Source of the DNA: Piper betle
Lineage: Eukaryota > Streptophyta > Magnoliopsida > Piperales > Piperaceae
Direction: 5' to 3'
NCBI GenBank assembly: GCA_033002965.1
Contig: JAURVB010003394.1
Span: 62,001-126,000, forward strand
DNA: 64,000 nt
Shown here piece by piece: positions 37,352 through 51,400 of this stretch; position 1 is the first letter of the stretch; every line of letters starts with the position of its first letter. The position numbers and the translations under genes are program-made. Below the pieces are notes generated by a model. It ran no database searches, was not told the DNA's origin, and was given only the letters and a program-made list of their open reading frames with translations.

Positions 37352-38479
37352 GCACACACTTAAAATCCAAAGACAGCTCGTTAACCCTATGCGGAAAGAA
37401 ATGAAAATTTTCTAAATGAAATATTAAACAACATTGTTATATTATTATATGTAAAAATTGTCATTATAATATAATTATATTTATTATTATTTATTTATAC
37501 TTATATAAATAATTATATAAAAAATATATTAATTATTGTATCTAATATAAATTATCAAACTTCAAATCAAGTCTAGCCGAAGAGATAAGTGCTCATTCGT
37601 GTGCTTGCTAGATTCAACTAGAACTTAAACTCAGATGAAATCGAGTTGAATATCACACGAATTTAAGCCAGATAGTTCTTAGCACCTCTAGACATAACTA
37701 GGAGTGAGCATAATTCAATGAAAAATAAAAATTGAATTGAAATGAAACCGATTTAGTTCAGTTTCAAACTAGGTTGGTTTCGTTTTTGATAGGATTGTAA
37801 ACAAACTAACGTGTACGTCAATATTTTTTATAAATACATTTATAATTGTTTATGATTATTTATTAAATGATTATGTTGACTAGAATAAGGATATAAATTT
37901 GATTAAATAATTAAATAAATCTATTATTTAATAAGTTATGATGTAATTGGTTATTCGGTTACTAAACTAAGTTAATTAAAATAATAACACCGGAAATTGT
38001 CTGAAATAGATACATGTAATTTTATTCGATCAATGCTTTATTTAAAAAAATTCATATATATAATATTACTAGATGAAGACCAGCGAAATGTGCGGGACAT
38101 CTTAAAAATTAAATAAAATATATATTATAAGATTTAAAATAAGCAAATTTCACATACAAAGATTATTTAAATTAAAAATTGTTAAAAACATGCATAATAA
38201 CTCCATGGAAGACAATATTCGCATCAGTTACATCCCTCCCAATATTAATCAAAGCAAGCAAATACACATTAATAGAACATGGAGATTTGAAGCTAATTCA
38301 ATTAAAAAATAGAAGCCAATTCAATATATAAAAATTAATTCTCACAAAACACAAATTAAAAATAAAATAAAAACAAACTTACAAAACTTGCTTTTGTCAT
38401 ATAAAAAATAGCAAATATACGTGCTAATAAAGCAAATATTCTTATTATAAAATAATAAAATAGTCAATAAAAACAATAG
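37352..38479. other. AT-rich DNA, nothing recognised
   Basis: Very AT-rich with no coding signal. The phrase ATGAAGACCAGCGAAATGTG near 38,073 resembles a repeat terminus, but no boundaries can be set. Confidence 0.4.
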
Positions 38480-39080
38480 ACTCGAGTAGGTTTAAAAATA
38501 AAAAATAAAAAAACATTCAATGCAAAGAGAATACCAAATTAGGATATAAAAAATTATAATAAACCTATAATTATAGTTTTGAATTTATATACTAAATAGT
38601 AGAGTTTAAGTAAATCCAATTCAATATATGAACAATAACTTATAGTTTATAATTAAAAAACTAAAATCCTAATAAAAAATAAAGATAACCTTCATGGTTT
38701 GAAAAATAAAAAATGAATACAAAATATTTAATGGATAGAGAATACCAAATTAAAAAATGAAAAGTTATTGAAAAACCTGAAATAAAATTTTTGAATGCAT
38801 ATAATAAATAGTAGAGTTTAAAGTAACTCAAAATTGAAAGCCAATTCAATATAAAAAGAATGCAACTTATAATTTATAATTAAAAACAAAATTACAAATA
38901 AAACAAAAGAAAATTTACTTTGAAGGTTTGGAAAATAGAAAATGTACACAAAATATTCAAAGCCTATTCAATATATAAAGATACAATTCATAATTTATAA
39001 TTAAAAATTTTCAAATAAGAAAAGGAAAATTACTTTCAAGGTTTGGAAAATAGAAAATGAACACAAAACATTCAATGCTA
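38480..39080. repeat. Decaying tandem repeat, unit about 210-230 bp
   Basis: The phrases GAGAATACCAAATTA, AAATAGTAGAGTTTAA, CCAATTCAATATA, ACTTATAATTTATAATTAAA and GGTTTGGAAAATAGAAAATG recur in the same order about three times (anchors near 38,511, 38,722, 38,951 and a short unit near 39,065). The array ends at the MITE copy that follows. Confidence 0.6.
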
Positions 39081-39084
39081 AATT

Positions 39085-39436
39085 AGCAGTGAGCCTTAAC
39101 TTGTATTTGAACTTAAATACCTCTCATTTAAACTATCTTATTACTTTTTTATTATATTATATATAAATAAATATAACTAGTTATAATTAAACTTATTAGT
39201 ATATATATATATATATATAATATAAAGACTATATTATTATATTATTTTATCGAATTAATTTCGAGTCGAGTTCGAATTATAACTGCGTCGAGTCAATTCG
39301 AACACTATCTGGGTCAAACCCAACTCGAAGGATTCGAGTTCGAGCTTAATTATTTAAATGTCAAATTTTGAGTCTAGTCGAACCGAGCCGAATGTCAAAT
39401 GCTCAGGAACTAGTTCACTTAATTAGCAACCCCAGA
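39085..39436 (-). mobile_element. Third copy of the GAGCTCG-rich hAT MITE, truncated
   Basis: Read on the minus strand from 39,436: GGGGTTGCTAATTAAGTGAA, then CTCGGTTCGACTAG, TAATATAATAATATAGTC, a TA microsatellite, AATAAGTTTAATTATAACTA, then AAGATAGTTTAAATGAGAGG. This follows the left and central parts of the element at 387-905 almost colinearly. The right CTCGAG-rich arm is nearly all deleted. Confidence 0.65.
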
Positions 39437-39969
39437 GACGCGCATAGCAATCAATTTTTAATTCCTTCTAATATAATTATTATTTGTAAGCTCAAAATTA
39501 ATCACGTACCAGAAGGCAGAAATGCGACGGGAGCAAAAAAGCCATTATAATATATTCATCCGTAGCAAATCTCTTGGACCATAGACCGCAATTGGTTTAC
39601 TGGGCCGACTTTGGCCCACGAACTAAAAGCCTAGTGCAAAAGGCTCGACAGTTTGTCCCACGTGTCGGAATCTAGTAAAATGAACAAATTACCCTTCTAT
39701 GAGCTGGACAAAGATGATACTAAAAGGAGTACTTTTGGAAATTACGGCCTTCCGCCACCATTTACTTGGCCATCTTTGTATATTAAAATAGTTCAGTTGA
39801 CATCCAATATGCTCTGCCCTAAATCAGCTCTAATTCACCAAAAAATAGAAAGAAAAAAATCCAACGTAATTTCAGTTTTCATGTGCATGTTAGTTTGTTA
39901 CTGCCAAAAGAAAAACTCAATGCTCGTGTTTCAGAGTACAAACTAATGTGGTTTAGCAAAATGATGATC
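39437..39969. other. 3' flank of the carboxypeptidase-like locus, nothing recognised
   Basis: Intergenic, moderately AT-rich, with no recognised coding or repeat signal. Confidence 0.45.
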
Positions 39970-41771
<1,802 letters not shown>

Positions 41772-42493
41772 GCGTTCAACGATCACTAGATAATAGTAGA
41801 AACAACGTCGTAGCTGATCAAAACCCACGTTGCACTCGCGGGTATGGCTGCTGGAAGATCCTCCAAGTTTATGTCCAAATAATATACACTGTTTTCTGTT
41901 TCGTATTTATATATTTTTTATACAATAATAAGGTTCTGACCCACCCCGGATTATGTTACTTTGTTGACTTGGCAATATTTACAACTAAAAATAAGTTTAA
42001 GCAAGATGGAAAGATAGGCAAGTCCCGGGGATTAAGCTTAAACAGAATCATCGGACATGAATGGAAAAATTAAAATAGAATCAGGGCCATTTGTATGCCC
42101 CCAACACTTTGAGTATCATCAAGTGGAAAATAAGAAAAAAAAAGAAGATTGAATCAAAACTTCATATCATTTTAGTTTGATGCTCCAAATTATCAGCCAA
42201 CTTCCTTCAGAACACCAACCAAATCAAAAAAATCCTTAGAACCAGCGAAGCAATATCAGTTAAAGGAGGTTTTCGTCACCATTGAGAACATTAAAAAAGT
42301 ACATATTTCTATAAAAACATTGAAATTAGTCAGCTTTTTACCCCTAAACTTGGTGAGGCACCTCAAAATGGAACAGTTGACAAAAAATAAAACGATGAAT
42401 ATCAATTGATTGCGGAGTTAGAACTATCAAGAAGATCGGGTTGGCTCCTCAATGAATGCAAAAAATCAATTTTTCTGTGTAATTTTGGATAAA
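41772..42493. other. Between CLF 3' end and SCPL promoter
   Basis: Holds the SCPL promoter side and the CLF 3' UTR. Nothing else is recognised. Confidence 0.45.
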
Positions 42494-45400
42494 TCAGAAA
42501 CCGAAATTAGTAGCTGACTTATGCAACTTTTTTTGCCCGACCATTGGAAGGTTGGGAATCCTCCTTTTAGCGTTGGGAGCTTGAGGGTTTTTGCCCAAGC
42601 AGGAGCTCTGTCTGGCTCATATCGATAATCATAAAAGAGCTCCTCCCCTGCAGCAATACGTTCTTTAGCAAATATACCAACTCGATGGTCACCTGCTACC
42701 ATCATGACCTGCAAACACAATGTTATAAAAGTACAGAGAAAGATAGAGAAGGGAAGAGAGTCGTATACTAGGCAAACCTTTGCATAACAATTGGGATCAG
42801 GCGAGTGATTAGCAAATTTAAGCTTGTCTCCTTTTCGATAGGCATCAAGAACAAACTGTACTTCGGATATGTAACTACGTAGGTACTTGAAATAATCATT
42901 GTGTTTATTATTCAACAAGTAAAAGGTCAACAAAATGCTTACCTGGTTATTTAGGTTGAACAGAAATGATGAATTTTCACGGTCATATATCTTTCCACGT
43001 TTATCCGCCTCCCGGTGAGAAATTATTTCACGAGTGTACTCCCCTAAGTATTCATGTTTGTTCACCCCATTCAGAAAAAAACAAATAAATTATATCTACG
43101 GAAAAATGATAAAACATAGAGCAAGTCAATCTGCCTTAAGAAATGCCTCCCATCCATAAACATCTAAATATTCCGGAGGGATAAGGAGGGGGGAGAAAAA
43201 TAAAGAATGAAGTTAATTTACCTTAATAAATGCCCCCCAACCAGAAACGTCAGAACGCCCTAGCAGCACCTGCAAGAACGCAAAAAATAATTAAGATAAT
43301 TGCCAAGGTTTAATAATATTTTTAGACCATTATTTATATCCTTCACTCAATCTATAACAAGTCCATCAAAAACTAGCTAAATTGAAGCTAGATAAGATGA
43401 AAAACAAGCTAAACTACGTACCCGTTGTTGTTGCTTGAGAAGCAGCTCCATGTTTCTACACTCGTAATTATCCCCTCTTTGAGGAGGGCCTCCAAGGGAA
43501 CCATCACTGCAACTGCAGAAAAACTCCCAAGGATGAACAAATAAAATGACAATAAAAGCTTGAAACATAACAAACTCAAGGTAGATAACATAATTTGTAA
43601 AAGGTATTTCCCCACAAGAGCATGGGAGGCACCATTATGAGAAAGGGGCCATACCCTTTCAAAAGAACTGTTAGGACAATCCATGAAAAGGATATAAAAG
43701 CTATTGAGCAAAATAAGCATTATATTCTTTTCATGTCAGAAGAAAAATTAAAAAATCAATGATTTTTGAGAAAAAAATTTGACTGGTCGCAACAACTGCC
43801 TGCCATGGCATTGGCAAGGAGAAAATAAATGACAATAGCCCCCATTATTGTGTAAGCCAAACATACACAAAATCTTTTCATGTCATCTCCTCGCTTGATT
43901 ACTATCTAGCAGCCAGTTTAGTGATAACATTGTTGAAAACCGCAGAAACTCTTCAAAGTCATAAGCAATTGGACCTATTGGCTTGAGTTTGAGCGTCATT
44001 TTCTACAGTCAAAATTTCATAAATGGGAATTCCAAACTGCTTAAGAAAGATATACTCACCCAACCCAACAGTTTCTACAAACATCGGGATCACATTCTCA
44101 ACCAGCAGCAAAACATGGGCATTGGCGACTCCGGCACCGACTCTTTGCACAATGGCAGCCTCTGAACCGATTCTTACACGTCTTTGGACACCTAGCAAAA
44201 CATCAATTAACAATTATTCATACATGAAAAATGCTGAATAAAAATATATAACCACAGCAGTTACTGGGGAGAGATAAAAATCAACTTTTCATAACAAGCC
44301 AATTTGTTTCTTTCATAATTTCCCACCAAAATACAAATATTCAGAGAATGAAAAAGAAAGCATGAGTGATATATTAGATACAAATTATCAATGATGCAAT
44401 GGGAAAAGATCAATCAGTAAATAAACAAACATAAAGAAAGAATACTCACTTGACGAGTGACATAGCCTGGTCTCTGCCATCTCAAAAAATATAAAAAAAT
44501 AAAAAAATAAAAAAATTCCTACTCACAATAATTATATATTAAAAGTAGAAATTGATGCTTTTAAAAGTTATGGTGTTTTGACTAAAGTCATGATTTCCAT
44601 GCTGAAAATTTTGTATTACACTTCTTACATCTCTAGACGATTCAAGTTCTATGTAATGTCATAACCAACCATTTGTCCAACATCACTTTGCATCCTAATT
44701 CAATAAGATGTTAAATTTATCCAACCATCCTGCAAATTTTAGATAGTCTAACCATGTGATCTTACCACTTGTACCTAATGCTCGAGCTATTAAGAAAGGA
44801 AACCACTTAATAATTGTTTTCCTCACGTGCAAGCAAATTTTTAAAGCTTCACATGGCAAATAGTCTATGGTTACATTATAGGGCAAATTAATATTTTTTC
44901 AGGCATATTCTGCCAATGGGATTCGAACCCATGATACTATTTAAATTTAAGATGATTTAACCACTTGTCCCAAACACCCCTCGCCATTAAGAAAGAAAAC
45001 CACTTAGTATTTACTTTAACACATTCCATAAACAAAAAGACTCTCAAAATCAAAATGGGCAGCATGTTATTTTATAATTTATGCCTATGCAAGCAGCTTC
45101 TAGAAGACTTAAAAGTACTAGTGGTAATAAAGCACATGTTAGATAACATAATAATGTGAGAACATTAGGGTCCAACATATAGTTGGGTATATTAAGGTCT
45201 TCCTTAGTCGGTCAATGTAACCTTTAAGTGGGATTATGATCATTACATCGATAACGTAATTAATATAACTGTTAATAAACAACAAAATACCCCTTACCAT
45301 CCAATATTACCCAAACCAACCTCCAACTACACATACAACTTGAATGATCCGCTTTGAACAAATTTACCCTTCCATAAAATTAGAACTTGGAATTTTCATG

Positions 45401-48400
45401 TTGGATATCCATACATCCAAGTTGCTTGACAACTAATCACAAATTTATGTTAATATCAATATTACCCCTCTAATGTCTTTTCTTGAGAAGGTTGAGGGCC
45501 ATAATTTTTTCCTTTTCCATATCTCACCCTCTAATAGTATTGTAACTCAATTTTTTAACAATTCTATTTTTTATGTTCACTAATATGTAAAATAATATCT
45601 TTCAGGTTAAAAAATAACAATTTGGTTTCATAAAACTAATATTTAATTTTATTTTTGCAATATTCTAATTAAAATCATTAATTATATTATAATTTTTGGA
45701 ATATTATAATTTATATTTATAAGATTATACAACCATTAAATTTTTAAATTTATGAAAGTTAAAACAGTTTTTGTAAAAATAAAACTTAATAATAGGTATT
45801 GTCTTTTTTTTATTTATTCTTTCTTAGATTTTATATATATATATATATATATAAAAGATGGGTTTTTGTTATGAAGCAAAGATAATCGTTGATAATATAT
45901 TAAAAAAATTTATTTGCTAGTATAATATGATGTCGTGGAAGAACAAGTGATTTTTTTTTTTGAGGTAGAGCAGGTCGTGATTTGACTTACATATAGTGGA
46001 AGGGAGGTGAAAGGTTGTAGTTGGTTCAGTTACTCCTTGGTCATGCATGGGAGATTAAGTAACTGGAGGCTTGCAAGCCAAAAACATAACTAGCAAGTAA
46101 ACCAACATGATTGAAGGGTGGTAAAATTGTCTTGAGAGGCTAGTCAAAGTGTTATTTTCAGTTGCTAATTGGTTTGAGCAATATGATGCTATTATTCCAT
46201 AAAAACTCCTACTTGTGAGTCTATTAAGAAAAAAAAACGCAATTCTTCATTTGTTGATCCTTAAAAAAGAGAATACAACCTCTATTTAAAGGCTCACAAG
46301 TAGGCCTAGACTATAAGCCCACTTGGGGGTTATATTGACAAAGTAAACAACCACTTGGAAGTTACATTAACAAAAACCCGACCAACATATTAGGCCCTAA
46401 TAGTCTTAAACTATTACGACATCTAACAGCATATTAATGCATTATTTAATCAAAGAACAAACATCACTAAGCCCCCTAAAAAAAGTCAATTCATCACTTA
46501 GCTCCCCTAGACTAAGTCAACTCATCATTTAGCTCGCCTCCTTTCAAAAAGCATCATTTAACTCCCCCCCCCCCTTGCCGCAAAACTAACACCGTAAACG
46601 TGAAAAACTTGCAACACATTAATTAATGATGTGGAATTGCCACATCAGAAAATAAAATTAATTAAAATTAAATGTTATTAAGAAATAAATAACAAATATA
46701 AAATAAAGGCATAATAACTAAATAAATATTTGCCATGAATAATAAAATATTTTATTTTATTTCACTTCCTACCATAAGTCTAATTTTTAACTCATATGTG
46801 AACAAATAAACATACGAGTTAAAAAACGCTTGGATGGAAAATCAAATAAAATAATAATTTATTGTATTTAATTATTATATGTTTTATTTTAATATATTTA
46901 TTTATTTTGTATACATTTATTTTACTTTATGTATTAATTAATTTTAATTACATTTAATATTAATTATTTTATTTTATCATGTGGCATGTCTCATTAATAA
47001 TTAACTGGTTGCAAATTTGTCACGTCGCCACTTATTGGTTTAATGGGGTTAACTTTGAGAATGGTTAAGTGATGTTTTTTTTTTAAGGATGGGGGTTAAG
47101 TGATAAGTTGATTTAGTCCACAAGGCGATAAGTGATAAATTGACCTATTCCAAGGGGCTAATTGATGTTTGCTCTTAATAAAAAATTATGCATAACCTAT
47201 TATAAGATATCTAAATGCATTCCTTGCCTTGACAACCTTCTTAGAAAGGTTATATTTCCGGATTAATTTTCCTCACGTTGGACTAGCCTCCATGAAGTGG
47301 TCAACAAAAAATATTCACCAACATAGTGGAAATTCACATAACTAGAACCACATGCTTACTTTGAATGCTTAAGGGAAGACAGCGTACCCACAGTATTTTT
47401 CACAGCAGGTTCCATTAAGAAGACAAGTGCATTGCTTTCCACAAGCAGAATGACAGCCACAGGGATTGTACTGCTTGCACGGTTCATCTTTTCTTTCAGT
47501 GATGCGCTTACGAATAGAATGGTAAGCAGCAGATTTCAAGGTATACTTCAGTCGACGAACTCTTCCTCTTCTCCTAACAAACCTTGATCTTGTTCGAAGG
47601 GCATTTCCCTGGATTATATTACAAAATTTTCAGCTGTATACAAAGAAGAAAATAGTGATGAAGAACAAAAAAATTGTTTTTATCTGTAAAATACCAACCA
47701 TTGAGTCAGTGCATTCAACTTTAGAACAGCCTTCGGCATGTAAATCGGATCCACCACCAGTTCTGCATGCTGTCATGCTTTCAGCATGAATCATATAGTA
47801 AGAAACCTCAGCACAGGTCTTCATACCACTGAGTAGATTCCTAGTAATCAGACAGCTACAGGGACATTCAAAAAATTAGAACCAATCTTTAGAAATAATT
47901 TAAAATCAATATATTATAGGTAAAGATAATCTGCCTCTTCAATGTGCTAAATCTTGCAAACTTAAGGCTTCAAACCAAAATGAATTACACAATAGTGAAA
48001 CATGTATACAAATTCAAAGTGCATCTTTTCTTTTTCTCCTTCTAGCACATCCACTTAATCCCAAATAATTAGGTTGGGGAAATTTCACCAAATTCAAAGT
48101 ACATATTACAACATTTTCACCTATTCTGATTCAAGCAAAGAGACCACACTTCCTTTACAATGGGAAACAGGCAAATTCAATCAATATCATTGAACACTAG
48201 AGTTAATCACTATTTAGAAGAAAGCAGAAAAGATACAAAGGAATGCACAATAATCTAACCTTTATGTAATAATAACTTTTGCTAAAATGTATATATCACT
48301 ATCGGCTCAGATCTTAAACAATGACTAAGTTGAGCTAAGTACTTTGGTATAGCACATAATCACCAATCAACATTTCATTTGAAGATATAAATGTGAATGG

Positions 48401-51400
48401 AAGACAAATCCTTATATTTCTTTATTTTGTTACAAACAAATATGGCACAGACCTGTTCCTTCCAAATATCTCAACTCCTTTTGCAACTAAACTCTTCTCA
48501 ATATTCGACCATGATCGCACATCACTAGGCTGACTTTTATTGCAAGTGGCAAACCCCTTGCATAGGTCTTCATTGCAAGCAGGAGATATTTCGTTAGCAT
48601 CATCTGTCACAATTTCATCTATTTCTTTGGAAGCTAAATTGCAGGCATGCTGCATTGATAGATCTTTTCTCTTGGATTTCCTAGTGACAGGAGATTTTTG
48701 CGATTTTCTCTTAGAAGATGGGCTTCCATTGCTGCTTTCCTTGCGCAAATTAGACCTCAACCTCATGTCTACAACCAACTGATTAGACACACTAACAGTA
48801 GAATCAGAACCAGAAACAGTTACTTTCTTTTGTATTTCCTGCATGCGAGCAAGCACCTTCCCAGCATCCCTTTTGTTCTTTCCCTCGCATTTTCTACCAG
48901 CATGACTAATTTTCAATGGAGAAATAGAATGACCTTGTTTAATCTTTATCTCACTGCTTTCACATACAGCCTTTGCATTTAGAGAGATACTATCAGTTTG
49001 ATTACATTTCTGTGTAGTCAAAGAGCCTGTCTTCTTCTTTGAGGTCTTCTGATCGGCATTACTAGTGGATGAAGTAGCAAGAACTTTGTTGTCAGCTGCA
49101 GTGGGTACAGGAGGGGCACTAGCAATACTATTTTCTAATTTGAGAACCTTCAACAAAGAAAAAGCTATTTTATGAGTAAAAAGAGAATACCTATAGGTTG
49201 ATTACAGAACCTCCATGAAAGCTTGCCAAGGACAAATAAGGGCATACCAACCGATAGCAATGGTTAATGCAAGGCAAGTTTTTGTCATCATCCACACAGT
49301 TCCACAAGTGTTGCTTCTCTGCCTGGGATGCAGAATAAACTGTAAGATCCTTATCTGTTAAAGCAAAGTTAGACTGATATGATCATCATAAACTTACTGG
49401 AAAAACAAGGTCCTGAGAGCAACCGTGCAATCTGCAATCAAACACCTGTAACAAAAGAGCCATCCATTATTAGTTTGTTCTAAGATGTGAAAGACATAAT
49501 TCAGTGGTAAATTAACTTACAAGACATCTTCGACAAAACAAATTGACAAAAGAATCAAGAGCTGCATCCAAGTCTTTATCTGCAACAGCATCTGACTCAT
49601 CTATGTGCCCTTTCATCTCAGAGTTTTCTCTTGTTAGAAGACAATCATATCTTGCCTGTAGAATATGTTTGATGTTGTTTCATTCCTCTGTAAAGCAAGC
49701 ACAAAACAAATGGGCAAACAGCCAAATCCAAGGTTACAATATAAACTTTGGCATCTGACACAAAAAAGTAGCAAATAGCTCTGGCTATACAAACTGGTAA
49801 CAGATGCAACAGCTTGCTGAACAAATACCTTGACATCACCTGGTTTTCTTTCCAATGATTGGGACAGTACCTCAAGCACTGTGTCTGATAAGCCCATCTT
49901 CTGAATGGTCATCCTGGTAGTGAAGAAATCAGCTATGAGAGCTTACCTTGAAATAAATCACACAACCAATCTGTAAAACCCACGATTCGAGTTAGGGTTT
50001 TATATTCAGAACCGGTCGGGTCGACCGTTATTTTTCGAGTTGAGTCAGTTTCAGGACACGTGTACCAAGCCGACGCCGGTCGCGTGTATGAGCTATGAGG
50101 GTCATGCGTACCCAAATATATGATGATAACGTCATGAATACAGCAGAACAGAATGAGTTATCAGAATATATGAGAGTATGCCAGTGATTTTTTTATTTTA
50201 TATATAGTGGATCGTAGAATTAGTTTTAGGCCGTTTACCGCGTTAGGACGCGTCGCGGGCATTTTGGGTGGGTTGATAGTTCTAGAGCATATCATTATAA
50301 TTTTTTTGGTGTTGTTTGATTTTACGGGATTTTTCCCGATTTTTATGAATTTTTTTAGGATTTAATACGAGTTAGTTATGATACCTGACTCGAGCAGGAG
50401 ACGAGTCAAGTATTATTTACGAGTTTGCCACCCATTTTCACCCCGATCTTTTCTTCCCCCGCGCCCAAACCCTCGCCCGCGCCGTCCCTGTTCGCGCGCC
50501 ACCGCCGCCACCGCCGACGCCGCCTGGCCGCCGTTCGACGCCGCCCAGCCCCCATGGCGTCGCCGTGCTGCCCCGACCAGGTCCGGCCACCATGTGGCCG
50601 CCGCGACGCCGGAACGCCTCGCCAATCGCCGCGCCGCGTTGCGTTTCCGTCGTCGATTTCGCCGCCGGCGACCGTCGCCGCCACGATCAGGTGGTCGCCT
50701 CAGCACCAGCGACCACCCAGTGACCCTCCCCGACCGGAACGGAGGCCAGCGCCGCCCATCCCGGCCGGATCTCCACACCACCACGGCCGGCCTCTGTTTT
50801 ATGCATTTTCCGGCGAGCCGCCACCTCCGTTGGCCGCATCGACCTTGTAGATGAGTCGGGCTCGCCGAGCCGGTTTCAATGGTACCCTACATGACCCCTA
50901 TCCAGCTAGTAGACGCCGCCGGCGATTGTCGCCGGAAAACCACCGGAAGTCGCCGGAAAACCGCCAATAGCTGCCGGAAAACCGCCGGAAAATCGGAATT
51001 TCTGGAATTCGCCGGAATTCACCGGATCTTCCGCGGGGCTCACCCAGTGGAGCCCGATCGAGCTTCGGACGCCGATGAGCGCCGAATTTGAGCTCCGAGA
51101 CGCGCGATGGAACCCTAGCCGTCGCCGATTGCCGACGACGTGAGGTATAATTACCTCTAATTTGATTGTTTAAAATTAATGATTGTTAGCACAGTATGAT
51201 AGGATTGATTGATTGGCATGATAAAAGTTCGAGCATGAAAGAAGTAATGATATGTATGATTTGAATGGATGAATGTAGGTGATCTAATGAGGTAGATCGA
51301 GTTGAGCATGCTAATCGAGTAATGTAACTTAAGAAAAATATAATAAAATTGGTAGGAATAGGATGAGTTAGAATTATATTCATATTTATAATTATTGATT

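Noticed and set aside
38480..39080. CRISPR-like regularly spaced repeats
   Set aside because: The units are long, degenerate and directly adjoining, without unique spacers, in a plant nuclear context: a decayed tandem repeat.
44900..44985. tRNA-like sequence with GGTTCGAATCC
   Set aside because: No acceptor stem or anticodon arm can be formed around it; better explained as a SINE fragment.
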